DNA from: DASSUW01 sp963730535
GTDB taxonomy: Bacteria > Actinomycetota > Thermoleophilia > Solirubrobacterales > Solirubrobacteraceae
Reading direction: 5' to 3'
NCBI GenBank assembly: GCA_963730535.1
Contig: CAVSRU010000012.1
Coordinates: 124,001 to 188,000 of the forward strand
Length of the DNA: 64,000 bases
Shown in pieces: positions 18,631-29,162 of the stretch. The first letter of the stretch is position 1, and the number at the start of each line of letters is the position of its first letter. Below the pieces are notes generated by a model that worked only from the letters and a program-made list of their open reading frames with translations, was not told where the DNA came from and made no database searches. A program made the position numbers and the translations under genes.

Positions 18631-19275
18631 CTAGAGCCCGAGCTCCCGCGGGTACTCGCGGCGGTAGGAGCGCCGCGCGTCGAGCACCTTGGTGACGTAC
18701 TCGCGGGTCTCGGCGAACGGGATGTGGTGAGCCACGCGGAAGCTCTCCCCGCGGTCGGCCGCCTCCCGCCACCACTGGTCGACCTTGCCCTCGCCGGCGT
18801 TGTAGGCGGCGAGGGTGAGGATCACGTTGCCGTGGTACTTCTGCTGGAGGTAGCGCAGGTACCAGGCGCCGTACGAGATGTTGATCTGCGGGTTCGCCAG
18901 GTCGCCCTGCTCGAACTCGGTGCCGCCCGACTTGGAGGCGATGTAGTCCGCGGTCTCCGGCATCAGCTGCATGAGGCCCTTGGCTCCCGCGTGCGATGTC
19001 TGGTCGCGGAACCGCGACTCGACGTAGATGACGCCCGCGATCAGCGACGCGTCGAGCCGCTTGTCGGCCGCCTGCTGGCGGATCACGTCGTCGTGGCGGA
19101 GCGGGAGCGTGACCTCCTTGACCGCCTTGTCGGCCCACGGCGAGAGCACGAAGGTGGCCGCGATCGCGGACAGGACCACGGTCGCGAGCAGGATGAGCCG
19201 CCTCCGGCCCATGCCCCGGCGCGCGCGCGGGCTGCGGCGGCGGCTGGAGGTTCGGGCTTGGGCGTGGGCGCTCAC
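18631..19275 (-). CDS. Lytic murein transglycosylase (SLT domain)
   Basis: 214 residues. Arg-rich N-terminus, one membrane anchor (about 27-46), then an SLT domain. Catalytic Glu86 lies in GVIYVESRFR; other family motifs are GAKGLMQLMPETA and LAAYNAGEGKV. Cleaves the MurNAc-GlcNAc bond of peptidoglycan outside the membrane. GTG start at 19275 overlaps the coaE stop as GTGA, so it is the last gene of rpsA-coaE-slt. Confidence 0.92.
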   Translation of the reverse strand: MSAHAQARTSSRRRSPRARRGMGRRRLILLATVVLSAIAATFVLSPWADKAVKEVTLPLRHDDVIRQQAADKRLDASLIAGVIYVESRFRDQTSHAGAKGLMQLMPETADYIASKSGGTEFEQGDLANPQINISYGAWYLRYLQQKYHGNVILTLAAYNAGEGKVDQWWREAADRGESFRVAHHIPFAETREYVTKVLDARRSYRREYPRELGL

Positions 19276-19861
19276 GGTCTCAGCTTGCCAAGGACGGAGG
19301 ACAGTTTGGCCTCCAGCTCGGCGATCGAGCCGGAGTTCTCCACGGCATACGTCGCACGTTGCGCCTTCTCCTGCTGTGAGAGCTGGCGCGCGGTGCGCTC
19401 GTCGACCGCCTCGTGCCCGCGCGCGGCAGCTCTCCCTGCCCGCACGCGGTCATCGGCGACGATCGCGATCGTCACATCGTACGAGCTCTCGCTGCCGCCT
19501 TCGAACAGGAGCGGCACCTCGACCACGAGCGCGCGGGGAGCCGGCTCGCGATCACCCTGCTCGGCGCGCCAGCGCGCGATCCGCTCGCGGACCCGCGGCC
19601 AGATCAGCTGCTCGAGCCATTCGCGCTCCCCCGGGCCGGAGAACGCGTGGCGGGCCACGGCGGCGCGGTCGACCACGCCTTCGGGCGCCACCGCTTCTCC
19701 CCAGCGGGCGACGACGGCGTCGCGCACCTCGGGGTCGGCGTAGAGCTCGTGGACGACGGCGTCGGCCGACAGCGTCGCGGCGCCTAGGCGGCCCAGTGCC
19801 GCCAGGGCCTCGGACTTGCCGGCCCCGATCCCGCCCGTCAACCCGACGAACGGTGGACCGC

Positions 19862-19865
<4 letters not shown>
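19272..19865 (-). CDS. coaE: Dephospho-CoA kinase
   Basis: Last step of CoA synthesis, phosphorylating dephospho-CoA. P-loop TGGIGAGKS, the DAVVHELYADP lid/substrate region and VPLLFEGG are visible. The first β-strand (FVGLTGG) needs residues upstream of the first conventional start (TTG 19841); the only codon that includes it is CTG at 19865, which overlaps the rpsA stop as CTGA and gives MSGPPFVGLTGG. With that start the protein has 197 residues, normal for the family. Overlaps the transglycosylase gene by 4 bp downstream. Confidence 0.9.
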
Positions 19866-21311
<1,446 letters not shown>

Positions 21312-21342
21312 TGGCGGCCAGATACTGTAGCGGCCCGACTCC

Positions 21343-22482
21343 ATGCCCGTACGAGCAACGAAGCGCGGTGCTGAGCGGACTTCCTTCCCGTCAGGCGCCT
21401 CATCCGACGTCCTGATCTGCGGGGCTTCCTTCGCCGGTCTGGCGGTGGCGCGCGAGCTTCGGGCGACCGGCGCGCGGGTGCTCGTGGTCGACCGCTACGA
21501 GATCGGCGAGCGGCAGACCTCCGCGTGCGCTGCCCCCACCGAATGGCTGCTGCACCTCGGCCTCGGGGGCTCGATCCGCCAGACCTTCGGATCGCTGCTC
21601 GTGCACACCCCGCGCGTGACGCGCCGCTGGCCGCTCCCGTGGACGTTCTCCACCTTCGACTACCGGACGCTGTGCCGGCTGCTGTGGGAGCAGTCGGGCG
21701 ACGCCGAGTTCGAGACCGCGAAGGTCGACGGGCGCACCGGGAGCGTCGTGCACACCGATCGCGGCGACGTCACCGCCGGCCTCATCGTCGACGCCCTCGG
21801 ATGGCGGCGGGTGCTGGGTTCAGGCGCCAACGTGCAGCCGCCGGACGCGCCGCTCTCGCGCGGGCTGGAGGTGCACCCGGACGGCCGCGGGGCCGACCTC
21901 GAGCTGTGGCTCGACCGCCGCTATGTCGGCCCCGGCTACGGGTGGTCGTTCCCGGCCCGCGACGAGCTGCGAATCGGCGTCGGCTCCTTCGATCCGGCGA
22001 TCCACGTCAAGGACCCGACCCTGGCGCTGGCCGCGGACGTGGACGCCGAGGCGGTGCGCTTCCAGGGCAACTGGATCCCTCACCGCCTGCGTCCGGCGAC
22101 CGAGGACGGCGTCTTCTTCGCCGGCGACTCCGCTGGGCACTGCCTTCCGATGACGGCCGAGGGCATCCGCACCGCGCTCTACTTCGGCGTCTACCTCGGG
22201 CGCGAGCTCCGGGCGGTGCTCGACGGGCGCCAGGACGTCACGGCCGCTCTCCGCCGCTACGGCGACTTCTCCGACGGCCACAGCTTCCAGTTCGCGTGCA
22301 TGTACGCCGCGCAGCAGTCGGTGCGGCGGCTCCACGGGCCGGTCATGGACGGGCTGGTGCGGGCGTTCGGACGCCGGCGGCTGTCGGAATGGGCGTTCCG
22401 GCACTACCTCGACATCGCGCCGCCCTCGGCCGCGCTGCCGGCGCCTGCCCAGGACGCAGCCGAGCTCTCCGCCGCCGCCTGA
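21343..22482 (+). CDS. FAD-dependent oxidoreductase, geranylgeranyl-reductase-like
   Basis: 379 residues. N-terminal FAD Rossmann motif DVLICGASFAGLAVARE and ribose-binding VVDRYEIGER, then FFAGDSAGHCLPMTAEGI, the second FAD-binding motif of the geranylgeranyl reductase/halogenase-like superfamily. The same architecture and long shared blocks recur in the gene at 51879-53024. It is divergent from rpsA with 31 bp between starts. Substrate not determinable; isoprenoid reduction is suggested by the paralogue's position next to a phytoene/squalene synthase. Confidence 0.82.
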   Translation: MPVRATKRGAERTSFPSGASSDVLICGASFAGLAVARELRATGARVLVVDRYEIGERQTSACAAPTEWLLHLGLGGSIRQTFGSLLVHTPRVTRRWPLPWTFSTFDYRTLCRLLWEQSGDAEFETAKVDGRTGSVVHTDRGDVTAGLIVDALGWRRVLGSGANVQPPDAPLSRGLEVHPDGRGADLELWLDRRYVGPGYGWSFPARDELRIGVGSFDPAIHVKDPTLALAADVDAEAVRFQGNWIPHRLRPATEDGVFFAGDSAGHCLPMTAEGIRTALYFGVYLGRELRAVLDGRQDVTAALRRYGDFSDGHSFQFACMYAAQQSVRRLHGPVMDGLVRAFGRRRLSEWAFRHYLDIAPPSAALPAPAQDAAELSAAA

Positions 22483-22491
22483 GCGGACGAG

Positions 22492-23520
22492 TTACCAGTC
22501 GCCGGCGCCCTCGGCGACGTCTCCGGCCCGCCGCCACGGCTCCTCCTCGCGCCGGATCAAGTCCGGGTTCACGCCGCGGGCGGCGGCGAGCGACAGCGTG
22601 AGGCGTTGGAGCGAGATCGCTCCCCACAGCAGGCGCGCCAGGGCGGCATCGAGGTCGGTCGGCGGCGGTGGGCCGATCTCGGCGACGTCGATGCCGATCT
22701 CCCTTAGTGCCGCCGTTGCCAGTCCCGCGCGACGCTCGACGCGGCCGCCGCCCGCCTCGGTGCGCACGACGACGGCGGCGGTCGACGAGTCGTCGCCGGC
22801 CAGGTGCCCGTGCAGCAGCGTCTCGAGCTGGTGCGTCGCCGTCGGGATCCGCGCCCCCTCGGCGATCTTCAGCGCGAGCTCGCGCGCGGTGATGAGGTCG
22901 AGCCCCGCTCCCGCCACGACCACGCGGGAAGCCACCGGCAGCGACACCTCGGCCGGCGCCCCCAACAGAGCCTCCGCCCCCGCTCCGGACACTCCCTCAA
23001 TGCGCAGTTCCCGAGCCAACGCCGCCCCCACGAGGATCGCCGACACGTAGGCGACGGTGTGACACCACGAGTCGTCGTGCACGGGCGTCACGAGCACGTG
23101 GTCCGCCGACCCCGACCCCGACGGCACGCCCGTGACGAGCGCCGTCGCCGCGCCACCGGCAGCCGCAGCCTCCAGCGCGAGCTGCGTGGCCCGCGTGCCG
23201 CCGTCGTGCGAGATCCCGATGCAGACGCCGCCCTGCTGCGGGCGCTCCGCGGCGTCGAGCGACTGCCGCGCCACCACGCGCAGCGGCCAGCCGCCGCCCA
23301 GCGCGCGGTCGAGCTGCGCGGCGATCGCCATCGCCCCGTGCTCCGACGTCCCGCACCCGACCACGGTCACGGGGCCGGAAGCGTCCCGCACCGCGGCCGC
23401 CAGCTCGGTCACGCCTTCGGGCGGCGAGTCGAGCACCGACCGCGCGAGCGCCGGCTGCGCCGCGACCATCTCCTCCATGATCCACGGCGGCCCCTCCCGC
23501 AGTTCGGGGACGTAGCTCAC
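22492..23520 (-). CDS. SIS-domain sugar-phosphate isomerase/deaminase-like protein
   Basis: 342 residues with two SIS folds as in the isomerase half of GlmS, but no glutaminase domain. Motifs: VTVVGCGTSEHGAMA, GISHDGGTRATQLA (phosphosugar loop) and ELALKIAEGARIPTATHQLE. Related proteins are AgaS/FrlB-type deaminases or deglycases. The GTG start (23520) overlaps the stop of the aminotransferase gene as GTGA, so the two are translationally coupled. Substrate is unknown; the partner suggests amino-sugar or amine metabolism. Confidence 0.82.
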   Translation of the reverse strand: MSYVPELREGPPWIMEEMVAAQPALARSVLDSPPEGVTELAAAVRDASGPVTVVGCGTSEHGAMAIAAQLDRALGGGWPLRVVARQSLDAAERPQQGGVCIGISHDGGTRATQLALEAAAAGGAATALVTGVPSGSGSADHVLVTPVHDDSWCHTVAYVSAILVGAALARELRIEGVSGAGAEALLGAPAEVSLPVASRVVVAGAGLDLITARELALKIAEGARIPTATHQLETLLHGHLAGDDSSTAAVVVRTEAGGGRVERRAGLATAALREIGIDVAEIGPPPPTDLDAALARLLWGAISLQRLTLSLAAARGVNPDLIRREEEPWRRAGDVAEGAGDW

Positions 23521-24767
23521 GCGATCGCGTCCAGTCCGGCCCGGAACCCGTCGGCGATCTGCTCGAAGTGCTCCGGCTCGGCGACCAGCGGCGGCGACAC
23601 CGCGAGCGCACCGAGCAGCGGCCTGAGGATGACGCCCGCCTCCCGCGCGCCGGCCGCGACCTTGCCGACCGCGCTCGGATCCTCGAGCTGGACGGCGGCC
23701 AGCAGTCCGAGGCCCGCGCGCACCTCGGCGACCGCCGGATGGGACGCGAGCGGGGCGAGCGCCTCGGCCAGCGGGCCCTCGAGCTCGCGCCCGCGCGGGA
23801 TGATGTCCTCGCGGTCGTAGATGTCGAGCACCGCGAGGGCCGCCGCACAGCACGTCGGGTGGCCGGCGTAGGTGGCGCCGTGGCGGAGCATCGGCCCGCC
23901 CGGCTCTTCGAAGAACGGCGCCGCCACCGCGCCGGAGGCGATCACGCCGCCGAGCGGCAGGTAGCCCGAGGTCACGCCCTTGGCGAACGTGATCAGGTCC
24001 GGCCGCACGTCCTCCCAGCGCTCGATCCCGAACCAGGTGCCGAGCCGGCCGAAGCCGCAGATCACGCTGTCGACGATCAGCAGCACGCCGTGCTCGGCGC
24101 ACAGGTCGGCGACGCCCTCGATGTAGCCCTCGGGCGGCAGGTGCACACCGCCGGCGCCGATCACGGGCTCGCAGAAGAACGCGGCGACGCGCTCCGGCCC
24201 GACCCGGAGGATCTGCGCCTCGAGTGCGGGGAGCGAGTCGAACTGCACGGCCGAGACCTCCGGGACCAGCGGGCCCCAGTTCGTCACGTTGGGCTCGATC
24301 CCGCCGATGCTCGTACCGAAGCCGTGCGTGCCGTGGTAGCTCTGGGTGCGCGAGATCAGGTGCGTGCGCTCGGGCTGCCCGCGCAGCACCCAGTGGCGGC
24401 GGGCGATCTTGGCCGCGGTCTCGATCGCGTCGCCACCGCCGGAGGCCAGGAACACCCGGGCGTCGTCCATCGGGGCCTCGGCGGCCAGCCGCTCGGCCAG
24501 CCGGTTGGCCGGCTCGTTCGCGAACTCGGCGAACGTGGAGTAGGCCTCGAGGGTGCGGATCTGCTCGGCGACGGCGTCCGCCACCTCGGTCCGGCCGTGG
24601 CCGATGTTGGAGTACCAGAGGCTCGCGGTGGCGTCGAGGTAGCGCTTGCCGTCGGCGTCGAAGACGTGGACGCCCTCGCCCCGGACCATGAGCAGCTCCT
24701 CGCGGCTGACCGCCCCCATGTCGGCGAACGGGTGCCAGAAACGTGTCGTTGTTGTGCGAACGGCCAT
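23517..24767 (-). CDS. Class III PLP-dependent aminotransferase (omega-aminotransferase type)
   Basis: 416 residues. The Schiff-base lysine is in LITFAKGVTSGYLPLGG; other family signatures are LASGGGDAIETAAKIARRHW, the YHGTHGFG loop and EPVIGAGGVHLPPEGY. Transfers amino groups from terminal amines such as beta-alanine, GABA, putrescine or adenosyl-methionine-type donors; which one is unclear. It overlaps the SIS-domain gene by 4 bp and starts 21 bp after the sulfatase gene's stop. Confidence 0.92.
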   Translation of the reverse strand: MAVRTTTTRFWHPFADMGAVSREELLMVRGEGVHVFDADGKRYLDATASLWYSNIGHGRTEVADAVAEQIRTLEAYSTFAEFANEPANRLAERLAAEAPMDDARVFLASGGGDAIETAAKIARRHWVLRGQPERTHLISRTQSYHGTHGFGTSIGGIEPNVTNWGPLVPEVSAVQFDSLPALEAQILRVGPERVAAFFCEPVIGAGGVHLPPEGYIEGVADLCAEHGVLLIVDSVICGFGRLGTWFGIERWEDVRPDLITFAKGVTSGYLPLGGVIASGAVAAPFFEEPGGPMLRHGATYAGHPTCCAAALAVLDIYDREDIIPRGRELEGPLAEALAPLASHPAVAEVRAGLGLLAAVQLEDPSAVGKVAAGAREAGVILRPLLGALAVSPPLVAEPEHFEQIADGFRAGLDAIA

Positions 24768-24788
24768 GCCGGGGACGCTATCGAGCCG

Positions 24789-26099
24789 TCAGCGCAGCGC
24801 GCCGCTCGGCTCGCCGGCCGGCAGCTCGGCTGCCGAGCGGTCGTCCGGGTCGTTGAGCACGGCGCCGGGCGGCGCCGGAATGTCGCCGTCGAGCAGCGGG
24901 TCCTGGGTCTCCCGCATCCACGCCTCGAGGCGCTCGCTCATCGCCTGACGGACGTCCGGCTGCACCTCGGCCAGGTTGTGCGCCTCGGCCGGGTCGAAGA
25001 GCAGGTCGTACAGCGCCTCCCGCGGCAGCGGGCGATCGGCCCAGCCGTTGGCGACGTACAGGTCCTTGGTCGGCCCGTCGTCGATGTTGGCCAGCACGGG
25101 CAGCTCGCGGTCGCCGAAACGCCGGATGTACTTCCACCGGCGCGTGCGGATGCAGCGCTGCGGCTCGTACGCCGCGTGATACGTCAGCTCGGCGAAGATC
25201 GCGTCGTTGACCTCGGTCGCCTCCCGGCGCATCAGCGGGAGCAGCGAGCGGCCCTGCAGGAAGTCCGGACGATCGATGCCGACCAGCTCGCAGATGGTCG
25301 GGAACAGGTCGATCTGCGAGACCAGCGCCTCGGACACCCGGCCGCCGTGGAAGCCGCCCGGCCCGCGCATGATGAGCAGCACGCCGATCCCGCGGTCGGT
25401 GAGCGTCGCCTTCGCGCCCGGGAACGCGAGCCCATGGTCGGTGGTGAGGATGACCAGCGTGTCGTCGGCGATGTCGTGCTCGTCGAGCGCGTTCAGGACC
25501 GCCCCCACTCCCTGGTCCAGCGACCGCGCGCTCGCCTTGTAGGACGCCATGTCCTGCCGCGTCTCCGGCGTGTCCGGCAGGTTGCCCGGCGGGAGCGAGT
25601 AGCGGGCGTCGCGGATCGAGGTCGGCGCGAAGTACTCGCGGTGGGTCTCGAAGAAGCCGACCGAGAGGAAGAACGGCTCGGGCGGCCGGCCGCGCAGCAG
25701 CTCGACCGCCGCCGGGGCGACCGTCTCCACGTGCGTCGTGTCGATCTTGACCACCTGGTCGTAGCCGAGGACGCCGGGGTCGGTCGAGACGTGCTGCTCG
25801 CCGATCAGCCCCGACCAGTAGCCCGCCTCCCGCAGCGTGTGCACGAGGTGGTGGCCGTAGTCGTTGAGCGCCCAGCCGCGGTGGGCGAGCCCCGTCATGC
25901 CGTTGGTGTGCGCCCACTGCCCGGTGAGCAGGCAGGCGCGGCTGCCGGAGCAGCTCGGCGCCGCGCAGAACGCGTCGCGGAAGAGGATGCCCTGATCGGC
26001 CAGCCGCTGGATGTTCGGCGTCGGGACCTGGTGGCCGTACGGCTGGACGTAGCGGCCGGTGTCGTGCGAGTGCAGGTAGAGGATGTTGGGGCGACGCAC
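24789..26099 (-). CDS. Arylsulfatase-type sulfatase
   Basis: 436 residues from GTG 26099, which leaves 13 bp to the preceding gene; an ATG at 26156 would overlap it by 44 bp. The alkaline-phosphatase-like fold is shown by PNILYLHSHDTGRY (metal site), the Cys-type formylglycine motif CSGSRACLLTG and TTDHGLAFPG. The third motif position is Gly rather than the usual Pro or Ala. No signal peptide is seen, so activity inside the cell or non-Sec export is possible. Substrate unknown. Confidence 0.88.
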   Translation of the reverse strand: MRRPNILYLHSHDTGRYVQPYGHQVPTPNIQRLADQGILFRDAFCAAPSCSGSRACLLTGQWAHTNGMTGLAHRGWALNDYGHHLVHTLREAGYWSGLIGEQHVSTDPGVLGYDQVVKIDTTHVETVAPAAVELLRGRPPEPFFLSVGFFETHREYFAPTSIRDARYSLPPGNLPDTPETRQDMASYKASARSLDQGVGAVLNALDEHDIADDTLVILTTDHGLAFPGAKATLTDRGIGVLLIMRGPGGFHGGRVSEALVSQIDLFPTICELVGIDRPDFLQGRSLLPLMRREATEVNDAIFAELTYHAAYEPQRCIRTRRWKYIRRFGDRELPVLANIDDGPTKDLYVANGWADRPLPREALYDLLFDPAEAHNLAEVQPDVRQAMSERLEAWMRETQDPLLDGDIPAPPGAVLNDPDDRSAAELPAGEPSGALR

Positions 26100-26112
26100 G
26101 CCTAGCGGAGCA

Positions 26113-26361
26113 CTAGAAGCCGCGGCGCTCGCGTGCGCGAACGATGGCGGGGTCATGCGGATCGGTGTGCCGTGCGTCCCACATCGCGTGAGCGATCCAG
26201 AGTACCGCCAGGAATGCCACCCCGATCGTGAGGCCGACGACCTCTCCGGGCGAGAACGCGCCGAGCGCCACGAAGAACGCGAACAGCACGACGATGGCGA
26301 GCACGAGGACCCAGAACGTCGCGGCGAGGGTCGCGAGCGTGTGGGACCGGCGGTGCTGCAT
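26113..26361 (-). CDS. Small two-helix membrane protein
   Basis: 82 residues with two hydrophobic helices (TFWVLVLAIVVLFAFFVALG and VVGLTIGVAFLAVLWIAHAM) and a basic C-terminal tail. Unrecognised. It lies between the sulfatase and CoxG-like genes on the same strand with gaps of 13 and 18 bp, so it is probably in that operon. Confidence 0.7.
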   Translation of the reverse strand: MQHRRSHTLATLAATFWVLVLAIVVLFAFFVALGAFSPGEVVGLTIGVAFLAVLWIAHAMWDARHTDPHDPAIVRARERRGF

Positions 26362-26379
26362 GCCCCTAAGTATCGGCGC

Positions 26380-27042
26380 TCAGCGGCGCCTTCGCAACCG
26401 CCGCAGCAGGAGCAGACCGAGGCCGGCGAGGATGATCGGAGCCACGCGCTTGAGCACCGCGTCGCGGCTTGCCTCGCCGAGGTCGAGCACCTCCGCGGTG
26501 GGCCTCGGCGGCGGCGGAGGCGGCGGGGGCTCAGGCTGCGCGTCGGCGGCCGCGGCCGCCGGCTCGGCGGCCGGAGTCGCCTCGGCGGCCGGCGCCTCCC
26601 CCTCCCCCATCAGCCCCGCGAGGCAGTCGGCGAAGCGCCCCATCATCTTCGCGCTGACGTCCTGCATCACCCCGCGGCCGAACTGGGCGGCCGGGCCGGT
26701 GATCCGCATGTCGGTCTCGACCCGCACGCGGGTCCCGTCGTCCACGGCCTCCATCGTCGAGGTGATGGTGGCCGACGCGGTGCCCTGGCCGCGGGCGTCG
26801 CGGGCCTGGGCGCGCATGACCGCGCGGCGCGCCTCCTCGTCGGACTCCTCGATCCTCACGGTGCCCTTGTAGCGGGCCGTGATCGGCCCGATCTTGACCG
26901 TCATCGTGCCCGTGTGCGCGTCGCCCTCGCGACCGTCGATCATGGCGCCGGGCAGGCACGGCGCCACCCGCTCGAGGTCGAGCAGCACCTCCCACGCACG
27001 GTCGACGGGGGCGGGGACGGTGAACTCGTTCTCGAGCTTCAT
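26380..27042 (-). CDS. CoxG-like SRPBCC protein with C-terminal membrane anchor
   Basis: 220 residues. The first ~150 form a START/SRPBCC lipid- or cofactor-binding fold of the carbon monoxide dehydrogenase subunit G family (FTVPAPVDRAWEVLLD, VAPCLPGA, GPITARYKGTV). An Ala/Glu/Pro-rich linker with a run of prolines leads to a C-terminal hydrophobic helix and RRLRRRR, a tail-anchor arrangement. No cox dehydrogenase genes are nearby, so a role in molybdenum hydroxylase assembly is not supported locally. Confidence 0.83.
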   Translation of the reverse strand: MKLENEFTVPAPVDRAWEVLLDLERVAPCLPGAMIDGREGDAHTGTMTVKIGPITARYKGTVRIEESDEEARRAVMRAQARDARGQGTASATITSTMEAVDDGTRVRVETDMRITGPAAQFGRGVMQDVSAKMMGRFADCLAGLMGEGEAPAAEATPAAEPAAAAADAQPEPPPPPPPPRPTAEVLDLGEASRDAVLKRVAPIILAGLGLLLLRRLRRRR

Positions 27043-27114
27043 GACCTCGCGATCCTATTCCTACGTGCGTACTCAGGTAGGGTCGCCCGGGGTTCAGCCG
27101 GAAGGGGGAGCGAA

Positions 27115-28329
27115 GTGGAGAGGACCGTCCTGCTCGTCGGCACGCTCGACACCAAGGGCGCCGAGTACGCGTACCTGCGCGAGCGCCTGCGGCTGCACGG
27201 GGTGGAGTCGATCCTCGCCGACGTCGGCGTCAACGAGCCGGTGGGCGCCGAGCCCGACCTCTCGCGGGCGCAGGTCGGCGCGGAGACCGGCGCCGACCCG
27301 GCGGCCCTGGCCGCGGCCGGCGATCGCGGCGCGGCGGTGACGGCGATGGCCGGCGCGGCGGAGGCGCTCGCGCGCCGCTTGTGGGACGAGGGGCGGATCG
27401 GCGGCGTCCTGGCGGCGGGCGGCTCGGGCGGCACGGCGATCGCCACGCGGGCGATGCGCGCGCTGCCGGTCGGCGCGCCGAAGCTCATGGTCTCCACCAT
27501 GGCGGCCGGCAACACGGCCGACTACGTCGGGGCCAGCGACGTGACGCTGATGGCGTCGGTGACCGACGTCGCGGGCGTCAACTCGATCTCGGGCCGCATC
27601 CTCGCCAACGCCGCGGCCGCGATGGCCGGGATGGTCCAGGCGCCGGCCGTGGAGCTGGGCGAGCAGCGCCCGCTCGTGGGGGCGTCGATGTTCGGCGTCA
27701 CCACCCCGTGCGTGACCGCGGCGCGCGAGGACCTCGAGGCGCGCGGCTACGAGGTGCTCGTGTTCCACGCGACCGGCGCCGGCGGGCGCGCGATGGAGGG
27801 GCTGATGGAGTCAGGCTTCCTGCAGGGCGTGCTCGACGTGACGACGACCGAGCTGTGCGACGACCTCGTCGGCGGCGTCCTCTCCGCCGGGCCTGACCGG
27901 CTGGAGGCGGCGGGGCGGCTCGGCCTCCCCCAGGTCGTCTCCTGCGGCGCGCTCGACATGGTCAACTTCGGCGCCCGCGACACCGTGCCGCCCCAGTTCG
28001 AGGAACGGAACCTCTACGTGCACAACCCGTCGGTAACGCTGATGCGCACGACGCCCGAGGAGTCTGCCGAGCTCGGCCGCCGGATCGCCCGCAAGCTGTC
28101 CGCGGCGACCGGGCCGACGGCCCTGTTCCTCCCGCTCGGCGGGGTGTCGATGATCGACGCCGAGGGCCAGCCGTTCCACGACCCGGAGGCCGACGCCGCG
28201 CTGTTCGATGCGCTGCGGGAGGGGCTCGACGGCAGCGTCGAGCTGGTGGAGATGGACTGCAACGTCAACGATCCCGAGTTCGCCGCCGCGATGGCCGCCA
28301 AGCTCGACGAGTACATGGGCGCGCGATGA
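27115..28329 (+). CDS. UPF0261 (Tm-1-like) ATP-binding protein
   Basis: 404 residues from GTG 27115 with AGGGGGAG at 27103-27110. Typical UPF0261 features: TVLLVGTLDTKGAEYAYLRE at the start, AAGGSGGTAIATRAM, and the ATGAGGRAMEGLME segment. In plants and fungi this domain is fused to a PEP-hydrolase-like TIM barrel; here that partner is the next gene, overlapping by 4 bp (ATGA). Enzymatic role unknown; the association implies a conserved joint function. Confidence 0.9.
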   Translation: MERTVLLVGTLDTKGAEYAYLRERLRLHGVESILADVGVNEPVGAEPDLSRAQVGAETGADPAALAAAGDRGAAVTAMAGAAEALARRLWDEGRIGGVLAAGGSGGTAIATRAMRALPVGAPKLMVSTMAAGNTADYVGASDVTLMASVTDVAGVNSISGRILANAAAAMAGMVQAPAVELGEQRPLVGASMFGVTTPCVTAAREDLEARGYEVLVFHATGAGGRAMEGLMESGFLQGVLDVTTTELCDDLVGGVLSAGPDRLEAAGRLGLPQVVSCGALDMVNFGARDTVPPQFEERNLYVHNPSVTLMRTTPEESAELGRRIARKLSAATGPTALFLPLGGVSMIDAEGQPFHDPEADAALFDALREGLDGSVELVEMDCNVNDPEFAAAMAAKLDEYMGAR

Positions 28330-29162
28330 CCGGCGACGAGGCGCGAGCCAAGCTGCGCCGGACGCTCGACGGCGGCGGGCTGATCATCGGCGCCGGGGCC
28401 GGCACCGGCCTGTCGGCCAAGTGCGAGGAGGCGGGTGGCGTCGACCTCATCGTGATCTACAACTCCGGCCGCTACCGGATGGCCGGGCGCGGCTCCCTGG
28501 CCGGGCTCATGCCCTACGGCGACGCCAACGCGATCGTCATGGAGATGGCCGGCGAGGTGCTGCCCGTGGTGCGCGACACGCCGGTCGTCGCCGGCGTGTG
28601 CGGGACCGACCCGTTCCGGCTCATGGACGTCTTTCTGCGGCAGGTCGCCGACGCCGGGTTCGCGGGCGTGCAGAACTTCCCCACCGTGGGGCTGATCGAC
28701 GGCACCTTCCGCGCGAACCTCGAGGAGACGGGCATGGGTTACGGACTCGAGGTCGACATGATCCGCGGCGCCGCCGAGATGGGCCTGCTCACCACGCCCT
28801 ACGTGTTCGACCCCGACCAGGCCGTGGCGATGACCGAGGCGGGCGCCGACGTCCTCGTCCCCCACATGGGACTGACGACGAAGGGCTCGATCGGCGCCCA
28901 GACCGCGAAGACGCTCGACGAGTGCGTGGTCGAGATCCAGGCCATGCGCGACGCGGCGGTCGCGGTCCGCCCCGACGTGATCGTGCTCTGCCACGGCGGC
29001 CCCCTGGCCGAGCCCGAGGACGCCCAGTACGTGCTCGACCGCACCGACGGCATCGCCGGCTTCTACGGGGCGTCGAGCATGGAGCGGCTGCCCACCGAGG
29101 TGGCGATGACCGAGAACATGAAGCGATTCAAGGAGCTGAGCCGTGGCATCGAAGCTGGTTGA
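28326..29162 (+). CDS. Phosphoenolpyruvate hydrolase-family TIM-barrel protein
   Basis: 278 residues of the PF09370-type family (annotated PEP hydrolase or TIM-barrel signal-transduction domain). Seen: LIIGAGAGTGLSAKCEEAGG, VIYNSGRYRMAGRGSLAGLM, CGTDPF, GVQNFPTVGLIDG and GFYGASSMERLP. Overlaps the UPF0261 gene upstream by 4 bp and the cupin gene downstream by 20 bp. The two domains are single proteins in eukaryotes, so a complex is likely. Exact reaction unproven. Confidence 0.88.
   Translation: MTGDEARAKLRRTLDGGGLIIGAGAGTGLSAKCEEAGGVDLIVIYNSGRYRMAGRGSLAGLMPYGDANAIVMEMAGEVLPVVRDTPVVAGVCGTDPFRLMDVFLRQVADAGFAGVQNFPTVGLIDGTFRANLEETGMGYGLEVDMIRGAAEMGLLTTPYVFDPDQAVAMTEAGADVLVPHMGLTTKGSIGAQTAKTLDECVVEIQAMRDAAVAVRPDVIVLCHGGPLAEPEDAQYVLDRTDGIAGFYGASSMERLPTEVAMTENMKRFKELSRGIEAG

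Noticed and set aside
26380..27042. Part of a CO dehydrogenase operon
   Set aside because: CoxG-like fold is clear, but no coxSML or accessory genes are in the region.
26083..27114. N-terminal extension of the UPF0261 gene by about 340 codons
   Set aside because: The extension is antisense to the small membrane protein and CoxG-like genes; the strong SD and family start place initiation at GTG 27115.
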